Positions 8,969 to 18,134 of a stretch of DNA of 64,000 nucleotides are shown one piece after another. A program made the position numbers and the translations under genes. The stretch lies in NCBI RefSeq assembly GCF_003583925.1, contig NZ_QYCN01000025.1, forward strand, positions 1 through 64,000, read 5' to 3'. The stretch is from Hymenobacter rubripertinctus. Its GTDB lineage: Bacteria > Bacteroidota > Bacteroidia > Cytophagales > Hymenobacteraceae. The notes beneath the pieces were generated by a model, which did no database searches, was not told where the DNA came from, and saw nothing but the letters and a program-made list of their open reading frames with translations. Positions within the stretch are counted from its first letter, which is position 1. Each line of letters opens with the position of its first letter.

Positions 8969-9089
8969 TGTCATGCTGAGCGAAGCCGAAGCATCTCTAC
9001 CGCTTCGTTGTGATACCAGCCCCAAGCGTCAGGGTTACCATTGCGGTAGAGATGCTTCGACTTCGGCTGCGCCTTCGCTCAGCATGACA
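8969..9089. repeat. inverted repeat of the GTCATGC...AAGCATCT family
   Basis: The left arm starts TGTCATGCTGAGCGAAG and contains GAAGCATCTCTACCGC; the right arm mirrors it, ending GCTCAGCATGACA, with a few extra bases. It fills most of the gap between the amylase and MFS genes. A related repeat with the same GTCATGC and AAGCATCT blocks occurs at 58739-58843. Confidence 0.75.
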
Positions 9090-9160
9090 ACGTTCTAAAA
9101 CCTTCTGCCCTTCCAAAAACGCCCCTCAACTCAAGCCCTAACCTCCCCAATTCCCCCATT

Positions 9161-10576
9161 ATGGCATCCAGTGTAGCGGCCGCTCCCACCGGCACCCGCG
9201 AAAAACCCCGTTTGAGTTTCTGGCAGATCTGGAACATGAGCTTCGGCTTTCTGGGCATCCAGTTTGGTTTTGCGTTGCAGAACGCCAACGTGAGCCGCAT
9301 TTTTGAAACTTTGGGCGGCACCGAAATCGCCCTGTACTGGCTGGCCGCGCCCCTGACGGGCATGCTCGTGCAGCCGATTATCGGCTATATGTCGGACCGG
9401 ACCTGGAGTCCGAAGTGGGGGCGGCGGCGGCCGTTTTTCCTGGTGGGCGCGGTGCTGGCCTCGCTGGCGCTGCTGGTGATGCCCAACGTAACGGCCCTCT
9501 GGATGGCGGTGGGCATGCTCTGGATCATGGATTCGAGCATCAACATCAGCATGGAACCGTTTCGGGCGCTGGTGGGCGACTTGCTGCCCTCGGAGCAGCG
9601 CACCACCGGCTTCGCGGCCCAGACGTTCTTCATCGGTGTGGGCGCCGTAGTAGCTTCTTCCTTGCCCTGGATGTTCACCAACTGGTTCGGCATCAGCAAT
9701 ACGGCCCCGGCCGGCCAGATTCCGCTGTCGGTGAAGTACGCCTTCTACATTGGCGGGGCCGTGTTCCTGGCGGCCGTGCTCTGGACGGTGTTCAACACCA
9801 AGGAGTACCCGCCCGAGAACTTGGAAGAGTTTGAGGAGGAGAAGCGCCGCACGGCCGGTTTCTGGAACGGCATCCGCGAGTCGTTCAGCGGCATTTTCCA
9901 CATGCCCAAAACGATGCGGCAGTTGGCCATCGTGCAGTTTTTCAGCTGGCTGGCCTTGTTTTCGATGTGGATTTACACCACGCCCGCCGTCACGAGCCAC
10001 ATTTACCACACCACCGACACCACCTCCAAACTCTACAACGAGGGTGCCGACTGGGTGGGCATCTGCTTCGCGGTCTACAACGGCGTATCGGCCATTGCGG
10101 CGCTGCTGCTGCCCCTTATTGCCCGGCGCACCAGCCGCCGCGTAACGCACTTGCTTTGTTTGGTAGCCGGCGGCCTGGGCCTGATTTCCATCTTCTTTAT
10201 TCAGGATCCCAACATGCTGCTGCTCTCGATGGTGGGCGTGGGCATTGCCTGGGCCTCCATTCTGAGCGTGCCCTACGCCATGCTGGCCGGGGCACTGCCG
10301 GCCAACAAAATGGGCTACTACATGGGCGTGTTCAACTTTTTCATCGTGGTTCCGCAGGTAGTGGCGGGCCTGATTCTGGGCTTCTTCACCAAAACCGTCT
10401 TCCACGGCGAATCGGTGTACACGCTGGTGCTGGGCGGGGTTTCCATGATCATCGCCGGCTTGCTCACGTTGCGCGTCGATGACGCCGACGACATCCAGCT
10501 GACCACCGCCGCGCAGACCATCCACACCAGCTCCCCGGCCTACGACACCACCGTCGAATCCAACCCCAATTTGTAG
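9161..10576 (+). CDS. MFS sugar (maltose/sucrose-type) transporter
   Basis: 471 residues with about twelve hydrophobic segments, starting ATG at 9161. The N-terminal pattern (FWQIWNMSFGFLGIQFGFALQ) and MSDRTWSPKWGRRRPFFL between helices 2 and 3 are typical of the bacterial relatives of SLC45/GPH-type sugar carriers, often found beside maltose phosphorylases and amylases. It probably imports maltose or short maltodextrins by cation symport across the inner membrane. Following two GH13 enzymes on the same strand supports this. The next sequence is a long hairpin that would end the transcript. Substrate is inferred from context only. Confidence 0.85.
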   Translation: MASSVAAAPTGTREKPRLSFWQIWNMSFGFLGIQFGFALQNANVSRIFETLGGTEIALYWLAAPLTGMLVQPIIGYMSDRTWSPKWGRRRPFFLVGAVLASLALLVMPNVTALWMAVGMLWIMDSSINISMEPFRALVGDLLPSEQRTTGFAAQTFFIGVGAVVASSLPWMFTNWFGISNTAPAGQIPLSVKYAFYIGGAVFLAAVLWTVFNTKEYPPENLEEFEEEKRRTAGFWNGIRESFSGIFHMPKTMRQLAIVQFFSWLALFSMWIYTTPAVTSHIYHTTDTTSKLYNEGADWVGICFAVYNGVSAIAALLLPLIARRTSRRVTHLLCLVAGGLGLISIFFIQDPNMLLLSMVGVGIAWASILSVPYAMLAGALPANKMGYYMGVFNFFIVVPQVVAGLILGFFTKTVFHGESVYTLVLGGVSMIIAGLLTLRVDDADDIQLTTAAQTIHTSSPAYDTTVESNPNL

Positions 10577-10583
10577 CCCGGCT

Positions 10584-10671
10584 CAACCGTAGCACCTCTT
10601 TCAGCTAAACAGGCCCGCTGACTTTGCACAAAGTCGGCGGGCCTGTTTAGCTGAAAGAGGTGCTACGGTTG
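10584..10671. repeat. 88-bp near-perfect hairpin between convergent genes
   Basis: Arms of about 35 bases (CCGTAGCACCTCTTTCAGCT and its complement) flank an inner stem GACTTT/AAAGTC around a 4-base loop, so almost the whole 88 bases can fold on themselves. It lies between the plus-strand MFS gene and the minus-strand gene at 10684, where a two-way terminator would be expected. Confidence 0.8.
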
Positions 10672-10683
10672 AAGCGGGGCAGC

Positions 10684-11079
10684 TCAGCTTTGGAGCCACT
10701 GGCAGGCGGGGGTTTCTTCCACGAACACCCTGATTTCGGTGCCGTTGTTGCCGGCTTTATCGTATTCGGCCAGCCGGGGCACCAGAATGCCGGCGTGGTA
10801 GGGGGTGGTGAAGTAGGCAATGCGCCGGGTGCTGTTCGGCACGGCCGCCTGGAACGCACGCCGGAAGTCCTCCAGAATCCAGACCAGATCGGGCGCATCG
10901 GCCAGGCCCCGGCTGCGCAGATCGATCAGCCAGCAGCCGGCCTGCTGGGGGCGGGCCAGCTCCAGGGCCGCCTGGTAGCCGGCGCGGTGCTCGGCCGAAG
11001 TGGCCGGACGGCTCCAGCGCATGAACAGCACCCGCAGATCGGGGCGGTAGGAGAGGCGAACGTAATCCGAATCGGGCAT
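10684..11079 (-). CDS. uncharacterised small protein (possible STAS/SpoIIAA-like fold)
   Basis: 131 residues, no signal peptide. The pattern of a short beta-rich start (VRLSYRPDLRVLFMRWSRP), a helix (EHRAGYQAALELARPQQ), a strand with WLIDLRSRGL, and a second helix-strand unit (IAYFTTPYHAGILV) resembles the small STAS-like proteins frequent in Hymenobacter. A second protein with the same general layout (KLLLDLKRNAPPT) is encoded at 46919-47317. No catalytic motif is visible. It lies alone between a hairpin repeat and the terminator of the M28 peptidase gene. Coding status is supported by length, composition and codon use; the fold is a guess. Confidence 0.6.
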   Translation of the reverse strand: MPDSDYVRLSYRPDLRVLFMRWSRPATSAEHRAGYQAALELARPQQAGCWLIDLRSRGLADAPDLVWILEDFRRAFQAAVPNSTRRIAYFTTPYHAGILVPRLAEYDKAGNNGTEIRVFVEETPACQWLQS

Positions 11080-11144
11080 CGACTGAGCAAAGGAAAAGCA
11101 AGCGTACTACGGCAGCACCCGGGGGGAAGCCGGCCACAAAGTTA

Positions 11145-11199
11145 AAACAAAGCAGTGGCCCGGGTCGTCGGTCAGACAACCCGGGCCACTGCTTTGTTT
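11145..11199 (-). terminator. hairpin terminator of the M28 peptidase gene
   Basis: A 20-bp perfect stem (11145-11164 and 11180-11199, core AGCAGTGGCCCGGG) with a 15-base loop lies just past the minus-strand stop at 11240. On the minus strand the second arm ends in GCTTTGTTTTAAC, giving a T-rich tail as in an intrinsic terminator. Confidence 0.75.
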
Positions 11200-11239
11200 G
11201 ATCGGCCGCCGGCCGGAAGCTCCGGCGTAGCAGAAACCC

Positions 11240-12973
11240 TTACCGGCCCGGCTGGCGGCCCCGGCTCTGGTCGCGCACGGCCCGGAACTCGGAGCTGGCT
11301 TTCCAGTTGGGGAAGGTGCTCTCGTTGGCCAGCTTACGGCCGATTTCGAACAACAGGCGGGCATCCTGCTCCATGCCGCGCAAATCCCAGGCGGGGTTGT
11401 ACTCGTCGGAGGGCTGGTGGTAGTGCTGGGCCTCGAACTCCTCGTGCTGGCGGCGGATGTAGTCCTTGCCCTTGGCCCGGCTGTCGGCGGCCCCGCTGGC
11501 GTAGAGCGAGGGCACGCCCACCTTGGCGAAGCTGAAGTGGTCGGAGCGGTAGTAGTAGCCTTTTTCGGCCTGCTGATCGGGCTGGATGTAGCGGTTCTGC
11601 TCCCTGGCGGCGGCGCGGGCGTAGTCATCGAGGTCCGACTGGCCGTAGCCGACGACGGTGACGTCGCGCATCGGCCCATCGGCCCCGAGGTCGTCCATGT
11701 TCAGGTCGGCCACGGTGGTGCGGAGCGGGAACACGGGGTGGGCGGCGTAGTAGGCCGAGCCCAGCAGGCCTTGCTCTTCGCCCGTAACGGCCAGAAACAC
11801 CACGCTGCGGGCCGGCCGCTGGGGCAGGCGCGTGAAGGCGCGGGCAATGGCCAGCAGCCCGGCGCAGCCGCTGGCGTTGTCGAGGGCGCCGTTGTAAATC
11901 GAGTCGCCATTCACGACCGGCCCGATGCCCAGATGGTCCCAGTGGGCCGAATAGATGATGTGCTCGTCGGCCCGGGCATCGCCGGGCAGCAACGCCACCA
12001 CGTTTTTGGAGGTGCGGCGGCGGAGCGTGTTTTCGATGCGGGTACTGGCCGTGAGGCCCAGGGGCACGGCCTTGAAGCCGCGCTTACCGGCGGCGGCATA
12101 CAGCTGGTCGTAGTTCTGGCCGGCGGCCTGAAAAATCTTCTTGGCCGCGTCCAGGGTAAGCCAGCCTTCCACGGCGGCTTTGCTGGCCCCTTTATCGGCG
12201 GTCTGGGGGCGCAGCTTGGCCCCGGAGTAGCTCGTCTGGACCACCGACCACGGGTAGGCGGCCGGCTTGGTGTCGTGGATGATGAGCAAACCGGCCGCGC
12301 CCTGGCGGGCCGCCTCCTCGTATTTGTACATCCAGCGGCCGTAGTAGGTCATGGCCCGGCCCTTGAACAGGGTCGAGTCGGAGCTAGCGTAGCCGGGGTC
12401 GTTTACCAGCACCACCACCGTTTTGCCCTTCACATTGAGGCCGGCGTAGTCGTTCCACTGGTACTCGGGGGCCACCACGCCGTAGCCGGCAAACACCAGC
12501 TCGGAGCTTTTAAGCTCCACCGCCGGCACTTCGCGCTCGGTGAAAGCCATGAAATCGGTCTTGAAATCAAGCTTCAGGTCCTGACCCTTGCCCTTGATGG
12601 TGAGCGGCTGGGTGGGCTGGCCGGTGATTTCGACCAGCGGCACTTCCTGGAAGAAGGAACCCTTATTGCCCGGCTTCAAACCCAGCTTGCGGAACTCCTC
12701 GGCCAGGTACATGGTGGCCTTTTCCTCGCCGATGGTGAACGGCTTGCGGCCCTGAAACGCATCGGACGACAACACCTTGATGCGCTGGCCGATGTCGGCG
12801 GCCGTGATGCCATCGGGCGGCGAGACGATGGCCGTATCGGTGGGGGCGGCGGCCATTTCGGCGGGGTCGGTGGTGGTGGCCGTTTCGGTGGTGGAATTGC
12901 TCTGGCAGCCGCTGAGCAGCCCCAGCAGCAGCAGCGGCGCGGCGAGTAGGGTGGGGGAGGAGAGTAGGCGCAT
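11240..12973 (-). CDS. M28 family zinc aminopeptidase, lipoprotein
   Basis: About 577 residues when started at the ATG at 12973 (MRLLSSPTLL), which gives a clean lipoprotein signal ending LLSGC; an ATG nine codons upstream is less likely. A PA (protease-associated) domain spans residues of about 130-300. The zinc-binding peptidase set is complete: IIYSAHWDHLGIG, NGALDNASGCAG, TGEEQGLLGS, LNMDDLGADG and YRSDHFSFAK. It should remove N-terminal residues from peptides in the periplasm or at the cell surface. It is a single-gene unit with its own terminator. Peptidase assignment is secure. Confidence 0.93.
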   Translation of the reverse strand: MRLLSSPTLLAAPLLLLGLLSGCQSNSTTETATTTDPAEMAAAPTDTAIVSPPDGITAADIGQRIKVLSSDAFQGRKPFTIGEEKATMYLAEEFRKLGLKPGNKGSFFQEVPLVEITGQPTQPLTIKGKGQDLKLDFKTDFMAFTEREVPAVELKSSELVFAGYGVVAPEYQWNDYAGLNVKGKTVVVLVNDPGYASSDSTLFKGRAMTYYGRWMYKYEEAARQGAAGLLIIHDTKPAAYPWSVVQTSYSGAKLRPQTADKGASKAAVEGWLTLDAAKKIFQAAGQNYDQLYAAAGKRGFKAVPLGLTASTRIENTLRRRTSKNVVALLPGDARADEHIIYSAHWDHLGIGPVVNGDSIYNGALDNASGCAGLLAIARAFTRLPQRPARSVVFLAVTGEEQGLLGSAYYAAHPVFPLRTTVADLNMDDLGADGPMRDVTVVGYGQSDLDDYARAAAREQNRYIQPDQQAEKGYYYRSDHFSFAKVGVPSLYASGAADSRAKGKDYIRRQHEEFEAQHYHQPSDEYNPAWDLRGMEQDARLLFEIGRKLANESTFPNWKASSEFRAVRDQSRGRQPGR

Positions 12974-13039
12974 AGACAGGGGGTTGGGTACGACCTTCAA
13001 GGTGCTGATTTTTGGGCAGAATCGGTGAAGTGGTGAATC

Positions 13040-13176
13040 GGTGAATGAGTGAAGGGATGAACTGTCATTCCGACGAAGGAGGAATCTGACTCAACGTTAT
13101 CCAACGATGATGTTCAATGGCTCTACCCAGATTCCTCCTTCGTCGGAATGACAGTTCATCCCTTCACTCATTCACC
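13040..13176. repeat. inverted repeat with 49-bp perfect arms
   Basis: Arms at 13040-13088 and 13128-13176 are exactly complementary. The inner part carries TGTCATTCCGACGAAGGAGG, also found in the repeats at 29411 and 46791. The outer part (GGTGAATGAGTGAAGGGATG) is repeated once more on the right. It fills the gap between the divergent M28 and M16 genes, so here it cannot be a shared terminator. Confidence 0.85.
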
Positions 13177-13290
13177 CCTTCACTCATTCACCGTATGCAG
13201 CCACCGTATGCAGCCCCGCGCAGGCGCGTTTGTCCTTGCCTTTAGTACCTTCCCGCCCCATTCTCCTCCTTTATCTCTTTTCCTGTTCCG

Positions 13291-16200
13291 ATGACGCGTA
13301 ACCACTTGCTGCTCTTGGGCCTCGGCGCTTCCCTGTCGATGCAGCCGGCCCTGGCCCAGAAAAACCCCATGCCCGCCAAAACGTCCGCCACGCTGGTGGG
13401 CGGGGCCCGGCTGGTGGAAAAAGTGACCAAGAAGCCCGGCGAGCTGGTTATCCCTTATGAGAAGTACGTGCTGCCCAACGGCCTGACGGTGGTGATAACC
13501 GAAGACCATTCCGACCCGCTGGTGCACGTGGACGTGACCTACCACGTGGGTTCGGCCCGGGAGCAGATCGGGAAGTCGGGCTTTGCCCACTTCTTCGAGC
13601 ACATGATGTTCCAGGGCTCCGACAACGTGGGCGACGAGCAGCACTTCAAGCTGGTAACGGCCGCCGGCGGCACGCTCAATGGCAGCACCAACCGCGACCG
13701 GACCAACTACTTCGAAACCGTACCCAGCAACCAGCTCGAAACCGCGCTCTGGCTCGAAGCTGACCGCATGGGCTTCCTGCTCGACGCCGTAACCCAGCAG
13801 AAGTTTGAGGTGCAGCGCTCGACCGTGAAAAACGAGCGGGGCCAGAACTACGACAACCGTCCCTACGGCCTGGCTTCCGAGAACGTCTCCAAGACGCTCT
13901 ACCCCTACGGCCACCCCTACAGCTGGCTCACCATCGGCTACCTCGAAGACCTGGACCGCTCCAACGTCGACGACCTGAAGAACTTCTTCCTGCGCTGGTA
14001 CGGGCCCAACAACGCCACCCTCACGGTAGGCGGCGACGTGAAAACCCAGGACGTGCTCAAGCTGGCCGCCAAGTACTTCGGCCCCATTGCCAAAGGCCCC
14101 GCCGTAGCGGCCCAGCAGCTGCCCGCCCCCAAGCTCAGCCAGGACCGCTACGTGAGCTACCAAGACAACGTGCGCTTCCCGATGCTGCAGGTGGTGTTCC
14201 CGACCGTGCCCAGCGGCCACCCCGACGAAGCCGCCCTCGATGCGCTGGCCGAAATAATCGGCCAGGGCAAGAATTCGCTGCTCTACAAGAACCTCATCAA
14301 GCCCCAGCAGGCCGTGCAGGCTCAGGCCTACAACGCCAGCTCGGAGCTGGCCGGCGAGTTTACAATAATGGCCCTGCCCTTCCCCGGCAAGGCCCTCACC
14401 GACCTCGAAACGGAGGTGCGCGCCACGCTGGCCGAGTTCGAGAAAACCGGCGCTACCGCCGAGCAGGTAGCCCGCTTCAAATCGGGTACCGAGGCTCAGG
14501 TGGTGAACAGCCTGGCCAGCGTGAGGGGCAAGGTGAGCCAGCTGGCTGCCAACCAGACCTACTACAACAACCCCAACCGCCTGCCCCTGGAGCTAAAGGC
14601 GTTGCGGGCCGTGACGCCGGCCGACGTGAACCGGGTGTATGAGAAGTATATCAGGGGCAAGCATGCCGTGGTGCTGAGCGTGGTACCCAAAACCGGGGCC
14701 GTGCCGCCGGCCAAAGCCGACAACTACACGGCTTCTCAGGACGGCTACCAGGCCCCCAACTACGGCTACGAGGGCCTCATCTACACCAAGGCCACCGACA
14801 GCTTCGACCGCAGTAAGCAGCCCAAGGCCGGCGCTGCCCCGCTGGTGCAGGTGCCCGAAGTGTGGCAGAGCCGGTTTGATAACGGCCTGCGCGTGATGGG
14901 CAACCGCAACGCCGAGATTCCGACCGCCACCCTGCTGCTCACCATCCGGGGCGGCCACCGCCTCGAGCAGCTCAACCGCAACCAGGCCGGCATTGCCGCC
15001 CTCACGGCCGCGCTCATGAACGAGGGCACCGAGAAATACACTTCGGAGCAGTTCAGCGCGGAACTCGACAAGCTCGGCAGCACCATCCAGGTAGGGGCCA
15101 GCGACGACAACACGACCGTGTACGTGCAGAGTCTGACCAAGAACCTGCCCGCTACTATAAAGCTGCTGGAGCAGCGCCTGCTGCACCCGCGCTTCGAGCA
15201 GGCCGACTTCGACCGCCTCAAAAAGCAGACCCTCGAAGGCATTGCCAACCAGGTGACCCAGCCCGTGGTCATTGCCAACAATGCCTTCGCCCGGCTGGTG
15301 TATAACCCGGCCGACATTATGAGCGTGCCGGCCAGCGGCACGGCGGCCACCATCACGGGCATCACCCTCGACGACGTGAAGAAGTTCTACGAGCAGTACT
15401 ACGCGCCCAACGTGAGCTACCTCGTGGCGACCGGCGACGTGGATCAGGCCACCTTCACCACTCAGCTCGGCTTTCTGAAGGGCTGGCAGCAGAAGCAGAT
15501 CAGCCTGCCGGCCGGCGAAATGGCCACCCAGCCCGACAAAACGCGCATTTACTTCGTGAACAAGGACGGGGCCGCGCAGTCGGAAATCCGGGTGGGCTAC
15601 CTCTCGCCCCTCACCTACGACGTCACCGGCGACTACTACCGTGCCTACCTGAGCAACTACGTGTTGGGCGGGGCCTTCAACTCGCGCATCAACCTGAACC
15701 TGCGCGAAGACAAGGGCTACACCTACGGGGCCCGCTCGGGCTTCCAGGCCACGCGCCACGCCGGCCCCTACACGGCCGCAGCCGGGGTGCGCGCCGATGC
15801 CACGGCGGCTTCGGTGAAGGAGTTCATGTCGGAAATCCAGAACTACCGCAACGGCATCACCGACGAGGAGCTGCAATTCCTGCAAGCCTCGGTGGGCCAG
15901 AGCGACGCGCTCAAGTATGAAACGGGCCAGCAGAAAGCCGCTTTCCTGAGCCGTTTGCTGGAGTACGACCTGCCCATGGATTACGTGAAGCAGCAGGGCG
16001 TCATCCTCAACAGCCTCCGCAAGGAAGATGTGCAGGGCATTGCTCAGAAGTACCTGCCCGCCGAGAAGATGTACATCGTGGTGGTCGGCGACCGGGCCCA
16101 GGCCTTCCCCGGCCTCAACGAGCTGGGCTACGAGGTAGTGGAACTCGATAACGACGGCAACCGCGTAGCCACGGCTACGCCCGCTCCTGCCGCCATTACC

Positions 16201-16296
16201 CCGCCCCTGGAAACCGAGAAGATGAAAGTGGTGACCAAGAGCGCCAAGGGCAAGAAGGAGAAGCGCAAATCCAAGCGCGACAAAGACAAGGACTAA
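13291..16296 (+). CDS. M16 family zinc peptidase (pitrilysin-like), two-repeat form
   Basis: 1001 residues with a signal peptide (LLLLGLGASLSMQPALAQ). The first half carries the inverse zinc motif HxxEH in FAHFFEHMMFQG (residues about 100-111), with the distal Glu expected in the following ENERGQNYDNRPYG-like segment. The second half is the usual inactive M16 repeat. Both match the 900-1000 residue periplasmic M16 proteins of Bacteroidota, which degrade peptides. The C-terminus ends in a run of lysine-rich residues (KKEKRKSKRDKDKD), an unusual charged tail. It is a single gene with a hairpin after it. Confidence 0.93.
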   Translation: MTRNHLLLLGLGASLSMQPALAQKNPMPAKTSATLVGGARLVEKVTKKPGELVIPYEKYVLPNGLTVVITEDHSDPLVHVDVTYHVGSAREQIGKSGFAHFFEHMMFQGSDNVGDEQHFKLVTAAGGTLNGSTNRDRTNYFETVPSNQLETALWLEADRMGFLLDAVTQQKFEVQRSTVKNERGQNYDNRPYGLASENVSKTLYPYGHPYSWLTIGYLEDLDRSNVDDLKNFFLRWYGPNNATLTVGGDVKTQDVLKLAAKYFGPIAKGPAVAAQQLPAPKLSQDRYVSYQDNVRFPMLQVVFPTVPSGHPDEAALDALAEIIGQGKNSLLYKNLIKPQQAVQAQAYNASSELAGEFTIMALPFPGKALTDLETEVRATLAEFEKTGATAEQVARFKSGTEAQVVNSLASVRGKVSQLAANQTYYNNPNRLPLELKALRAVTPADVNRVYEKYIRGKHAVVLSVVPKTGAVPPAKADNYTASQDGYQAPNYGYEGLIYTKATDSFDRSKQPKAGAAPLVQVPEVWQSRFDNGLRVMGNRNAEIPTATLLLTIRGGHRLEQLNRNQAGIAALTAALMNEGTEKYTSEQFSAELDKLGSTIQVGASDDNTTVYVQSLTKNLPATIKLLEQRLLHPRFEQADFDRLKKQTLEGIANQVTQPVVIANNAFARLVYNPADIMSVPASGTAATITGITLDDVKKFYEQYYAPNVSYLVATGDVDQATFTTQLGFLKGWQQKQISLPAGEMATQPDKTRIYFVNKDGAAQSEIRVGYLSPLTYDVTGDYYRAYLSNYVLGGAFNSRINLNLREDKGYTYGARSGFQATRHAGPYTAAAGVRADATAASVKEFMSEIQNYRNGITDEELQFLQASVGQSDALKYETGQQKAAFLSRLLEYDLPMDYVKQQGVILNSLRKEDVQGIAQKYLPAEKMYIVVVGDRAQAFPGLNELGYEVVELDNDGNRVATATPAPAAITPPLETEKMKVVTKSAKGKKEKRKSKRDKDKD

Positions 16297-16317
16297 CCGT
16301 TCTTCGCTGCTGAATAA

Positions 16318-16353
16318 ACCCGGCCCGGTTCGCGCAGTGCGAGCCGGGCCGGT
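16318..16353 (+). terminator. GC-rich hairpin after the M16 gene
   Basis: The stem AACCCGGCCCGG / CCGGGCCGGTT around TTCGCGCAGTGCGAG lies just after the stop codon at 16296. There is only a short T-rich tail. The rest of the gap to 16627 holds no recognisable gene. Confidence 0.55.
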
Positions 16354-16626
16354 TCTGGTTTACCCGAAAGCGACATTCTCCGGCCGTAACACGTCGTCTG
16401 CCCTGCAATGAGCGCGAAGGGGCTATTGGAAAATGTTAGTGCACAGAATAACCACCGACTTATTGTTCTACTCGCAGCAAGAGCCTACCTTTCCGGCACT
16501 CTTCGCTCCCGCAACCCTACTACCCCACACCTAGCTCCTGCTGTTGCCCTGGCCCTCACTGGCCGGCATAGGCACGAGCTTTTTTGTTGCCCTGGCTTTC
16601 CGCTCACCCTTTCTTTCCTCATCTCT

Positions 16627-16920
16627 ATGAAACACGCTACCCTCCTGCTGGCGGCCCTGCTGGGCCTGAGCCAGTGCAAGAAGAAAGACCCCGACCCGCT
16701 CAGCCAGCTCCCGCCCGCCACCCAAACCGGGGCCAATACCTTCGGCTGCCTCATTGATGGTAAAGCTTGGACACCCAAAGGCCGGGTGGGTCTGGGCGAT
16801 AACCTCTATTTTGAGTATGACCCGACATTCAATGGCGGAACTCTAGGGGTGCAAGTATACCGGGTTGGAGATGGACGTAAACAGTACATTGAGGTGGTCC
16901 AGTTAAGCGAGACAGTCTAG
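16627..16920 (+). pseudogene. 5' fragment of a small lipoprotein, truncated by an IS element
   Basis: From the ATG at 16627 the frame gives a lipoprotein signal (LLLAALLGLSQC then KKKDPD), a start resembling short Hymenobacter lipoproteins (TFGCLIDGKAWTP, LGVQVYRVGDG), then at 16890 it enters the terminal repeat of the IS and stops at 16918-16920. About 87 native codons remain; the final residues (EVVQLSETV) are encoded by the IS end. The 3' part of this gene is not found on the other side of the IS, which carries a different gene. Family name (DUF6252-like) is tentative. Confidence 0.75.
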
Positions 16921-17805
16921 GGGTGTATTTTTAAGTTGTTGAAGGTAAAAGGTTTGAGGACTTTGGTAGGCCAGCGCTGAGTGGCGACGGTCGTGATTGT
17001 AGTAGTCAAAATAAGTGGCCACGCTCTGTTGGGCGTCGGCCAGATTGCGGAAAACAGGCCATTCACGGGCCTCCAGTTCTTCGGTTTTGAGCCGCGACCA
17101 CAGGCTCTCGGCCTGCGCATTATCCAGGCACTCGGCCCGGCGACTTTGCGAGCGCAGACACCCATGCTCGGCCAGTAAGGCCCGGTAGGCATTGCCGCAG
17201 TACTGCCCGCCCCGGTCAGCATGCACCAACAGGCCAGGGGCGGGCGTACGGGCTAGCAACGCCCGGCGCAAGGCGCTGAGCACGAGTTCTTCGGGCATCG
17301 TCTCGCGCACCTGCCAGCCCACCACCTGGCGGGTAAAGCTGTCTTGAAAGGCGCACAGGTAGGCCCACGCCCCCGAGGCCAGCGGCAAGTAGGTGATGTC
17401 GCTGACCCAAATCTGGTTGGCACGGGTGGCAGCCGGCTGGTCGAGCAGGCGGTTGGGCGCGCAGCGCAGCCCGTGGGTCGAGTCGGTCGTACGCGGGGTG
17501 AAGGCGCGTGGCTGTAGCGCGCGCAGTCCGCGCGCCCGCATAGCCGTGCGCAGACGCTGGCGGCCTACCTGGTGGCCTTCTTCCCGCAACTCGACGCGCA
17601 GACGACGGGTACCGTAGCGCTTTTTATGGCGGGTGAAGGCTTTTTCCAAGGCTACTTCCCAGGCCACGGGCGCAGCGCTAGCCAGGGGCAGCGTGGCTTG
17701 TTTGCGCCAAGCGTAGTAGCGCCCTGGCACCACCGTTAGCACCCGGCAAAGCAAGCGCACTGGATAGCTACCGCGCTGCTGGTCAATAAATTGATAGCGG
17801 CTCAT
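16903..17805 (-). CDS. IS3-family transposase OrfB (DDE integrase core)
   Basis: 300 residues. The N-terminus (RGSYPVRLLCRVLTVVPGRYYAW) is the usual OrfB start with an HTH_21-like segment. The catalytic triad is visible: Asp in WVSDITYLP, Asp in LLVHADRGGQY and Glu in NAQAESLWSRLKTE. The frame is intact, so the element could still be active. Its ATG overlaps the orfA stop as ATGA (17802-17805), allowing coupled translation. Most IS3 elements make an OrfAB fusion by -1 frameshifting; an A7G run (complement of 17840-17847) inside the end of orfA is a candidate slippery site. Confidence 0.93.
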   Translation of the reverse strand: MSRYQFIDQQRGSYPVRLLCRVLTVVPGRYYAWRKQATLPLASAAPVAWEVALEKAFTRHKKRYGTRRLRVELREEGHQVGRQRLRTAMRARGLRALQPRAFTPRTTDSTHGLRCAPNRLLDQPAATRANQIWVSDITYLPLASGAWAYLCAFQDSFTRQVVGWQVRETMPEELVLSALRRALLARTPAPGLLVHADRGGQYCGNAYRALLAEHGCLRSQSRRAECLDNAQAESLWSRLKTEELEAREWPVFRNLADAQQSVATYFDYYNHDRRHSALAYQSPQTFYLQQLKNTPLDCLA

Positions 17806-18086
17806 GGCGTCGGCGGGCTGGTCGAAAAAATGGCGATGGCTTTTTTTAAAACCTCCAGTTCCTGCGCCAGCCGTCGGTTGGCGGCCCGCAACTGGCGCAC
17901 CTCAGCCGCCTCCACCGGGTCGATCGGCAGGGCGGGCTGGGCGTCGCGCTGCCACTTGTAGAGCAGCTTGGGGTCCAGGTTCAGGGCACGGGCCGCGGCC
18001 GGCGTCGAGCGGCTTTCGGCGACCACACGCAACGCTTCGCTGCGGAAGGCCGCATCGTACTTGCGGCGTTTATCGGGCTTTTCCAT
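17802..18086 (-). CDS. IS3-family transposase OrfA (helix-turn-helix)
   Basis: 94 residues. It starts RRKYDAAFRSEALRVVAESR and continues with an HTH (TPAAARALNLDPKLLYKWQR) that should bind the terminal repeats, followed by a leucine-rich coiled coil (RQLRAANRRLAQELEVLKKA) for multimerisation. The A7G run near its end is where a -1 shift into orfB could occur. The product is intact and of normal length. Confidence 0.9.
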   Translation of the reverse strand: MEKPDKRRKYDAAFRSEALRVVAESRSTPAAARALNLDPKLLYKWQRDAQPALPIDPVEAAEVRQLRAANRRLAQELEVLKKAIAIFSTSPPTP

Positions 18087-18134
18087 AGGCGGAAAATACC
18101 ACCCAATTCTGTCTCGCTCAGCTAGACCACCTCA

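Larger units (their letters stand above)
16890..18134 (-). mobile_element. IS3-family insertion sequence, 1245 bp
   Basis: The ends are imperfect 26-bp terminal inverted repeats starting TGAGGTGGTC (23 of 26 match) and the element begins TG and ends CA, as IS3 elements do. It contains overlapping orfA and orfB on the minus strand. No target duplication is seen: CAT precedes it and GAG follows it. The two flanking gene fragments are unrelated, so this copy probably sits at a deletion or recombination joint. Confidence 0.9.

Noticed and set aside
13040..13176. Inverted repeats considered as CRISPR arrays
   Set aside because: Only two arms in opposite orientation, no regular direct repeats with spacers and no cas genes in the window.
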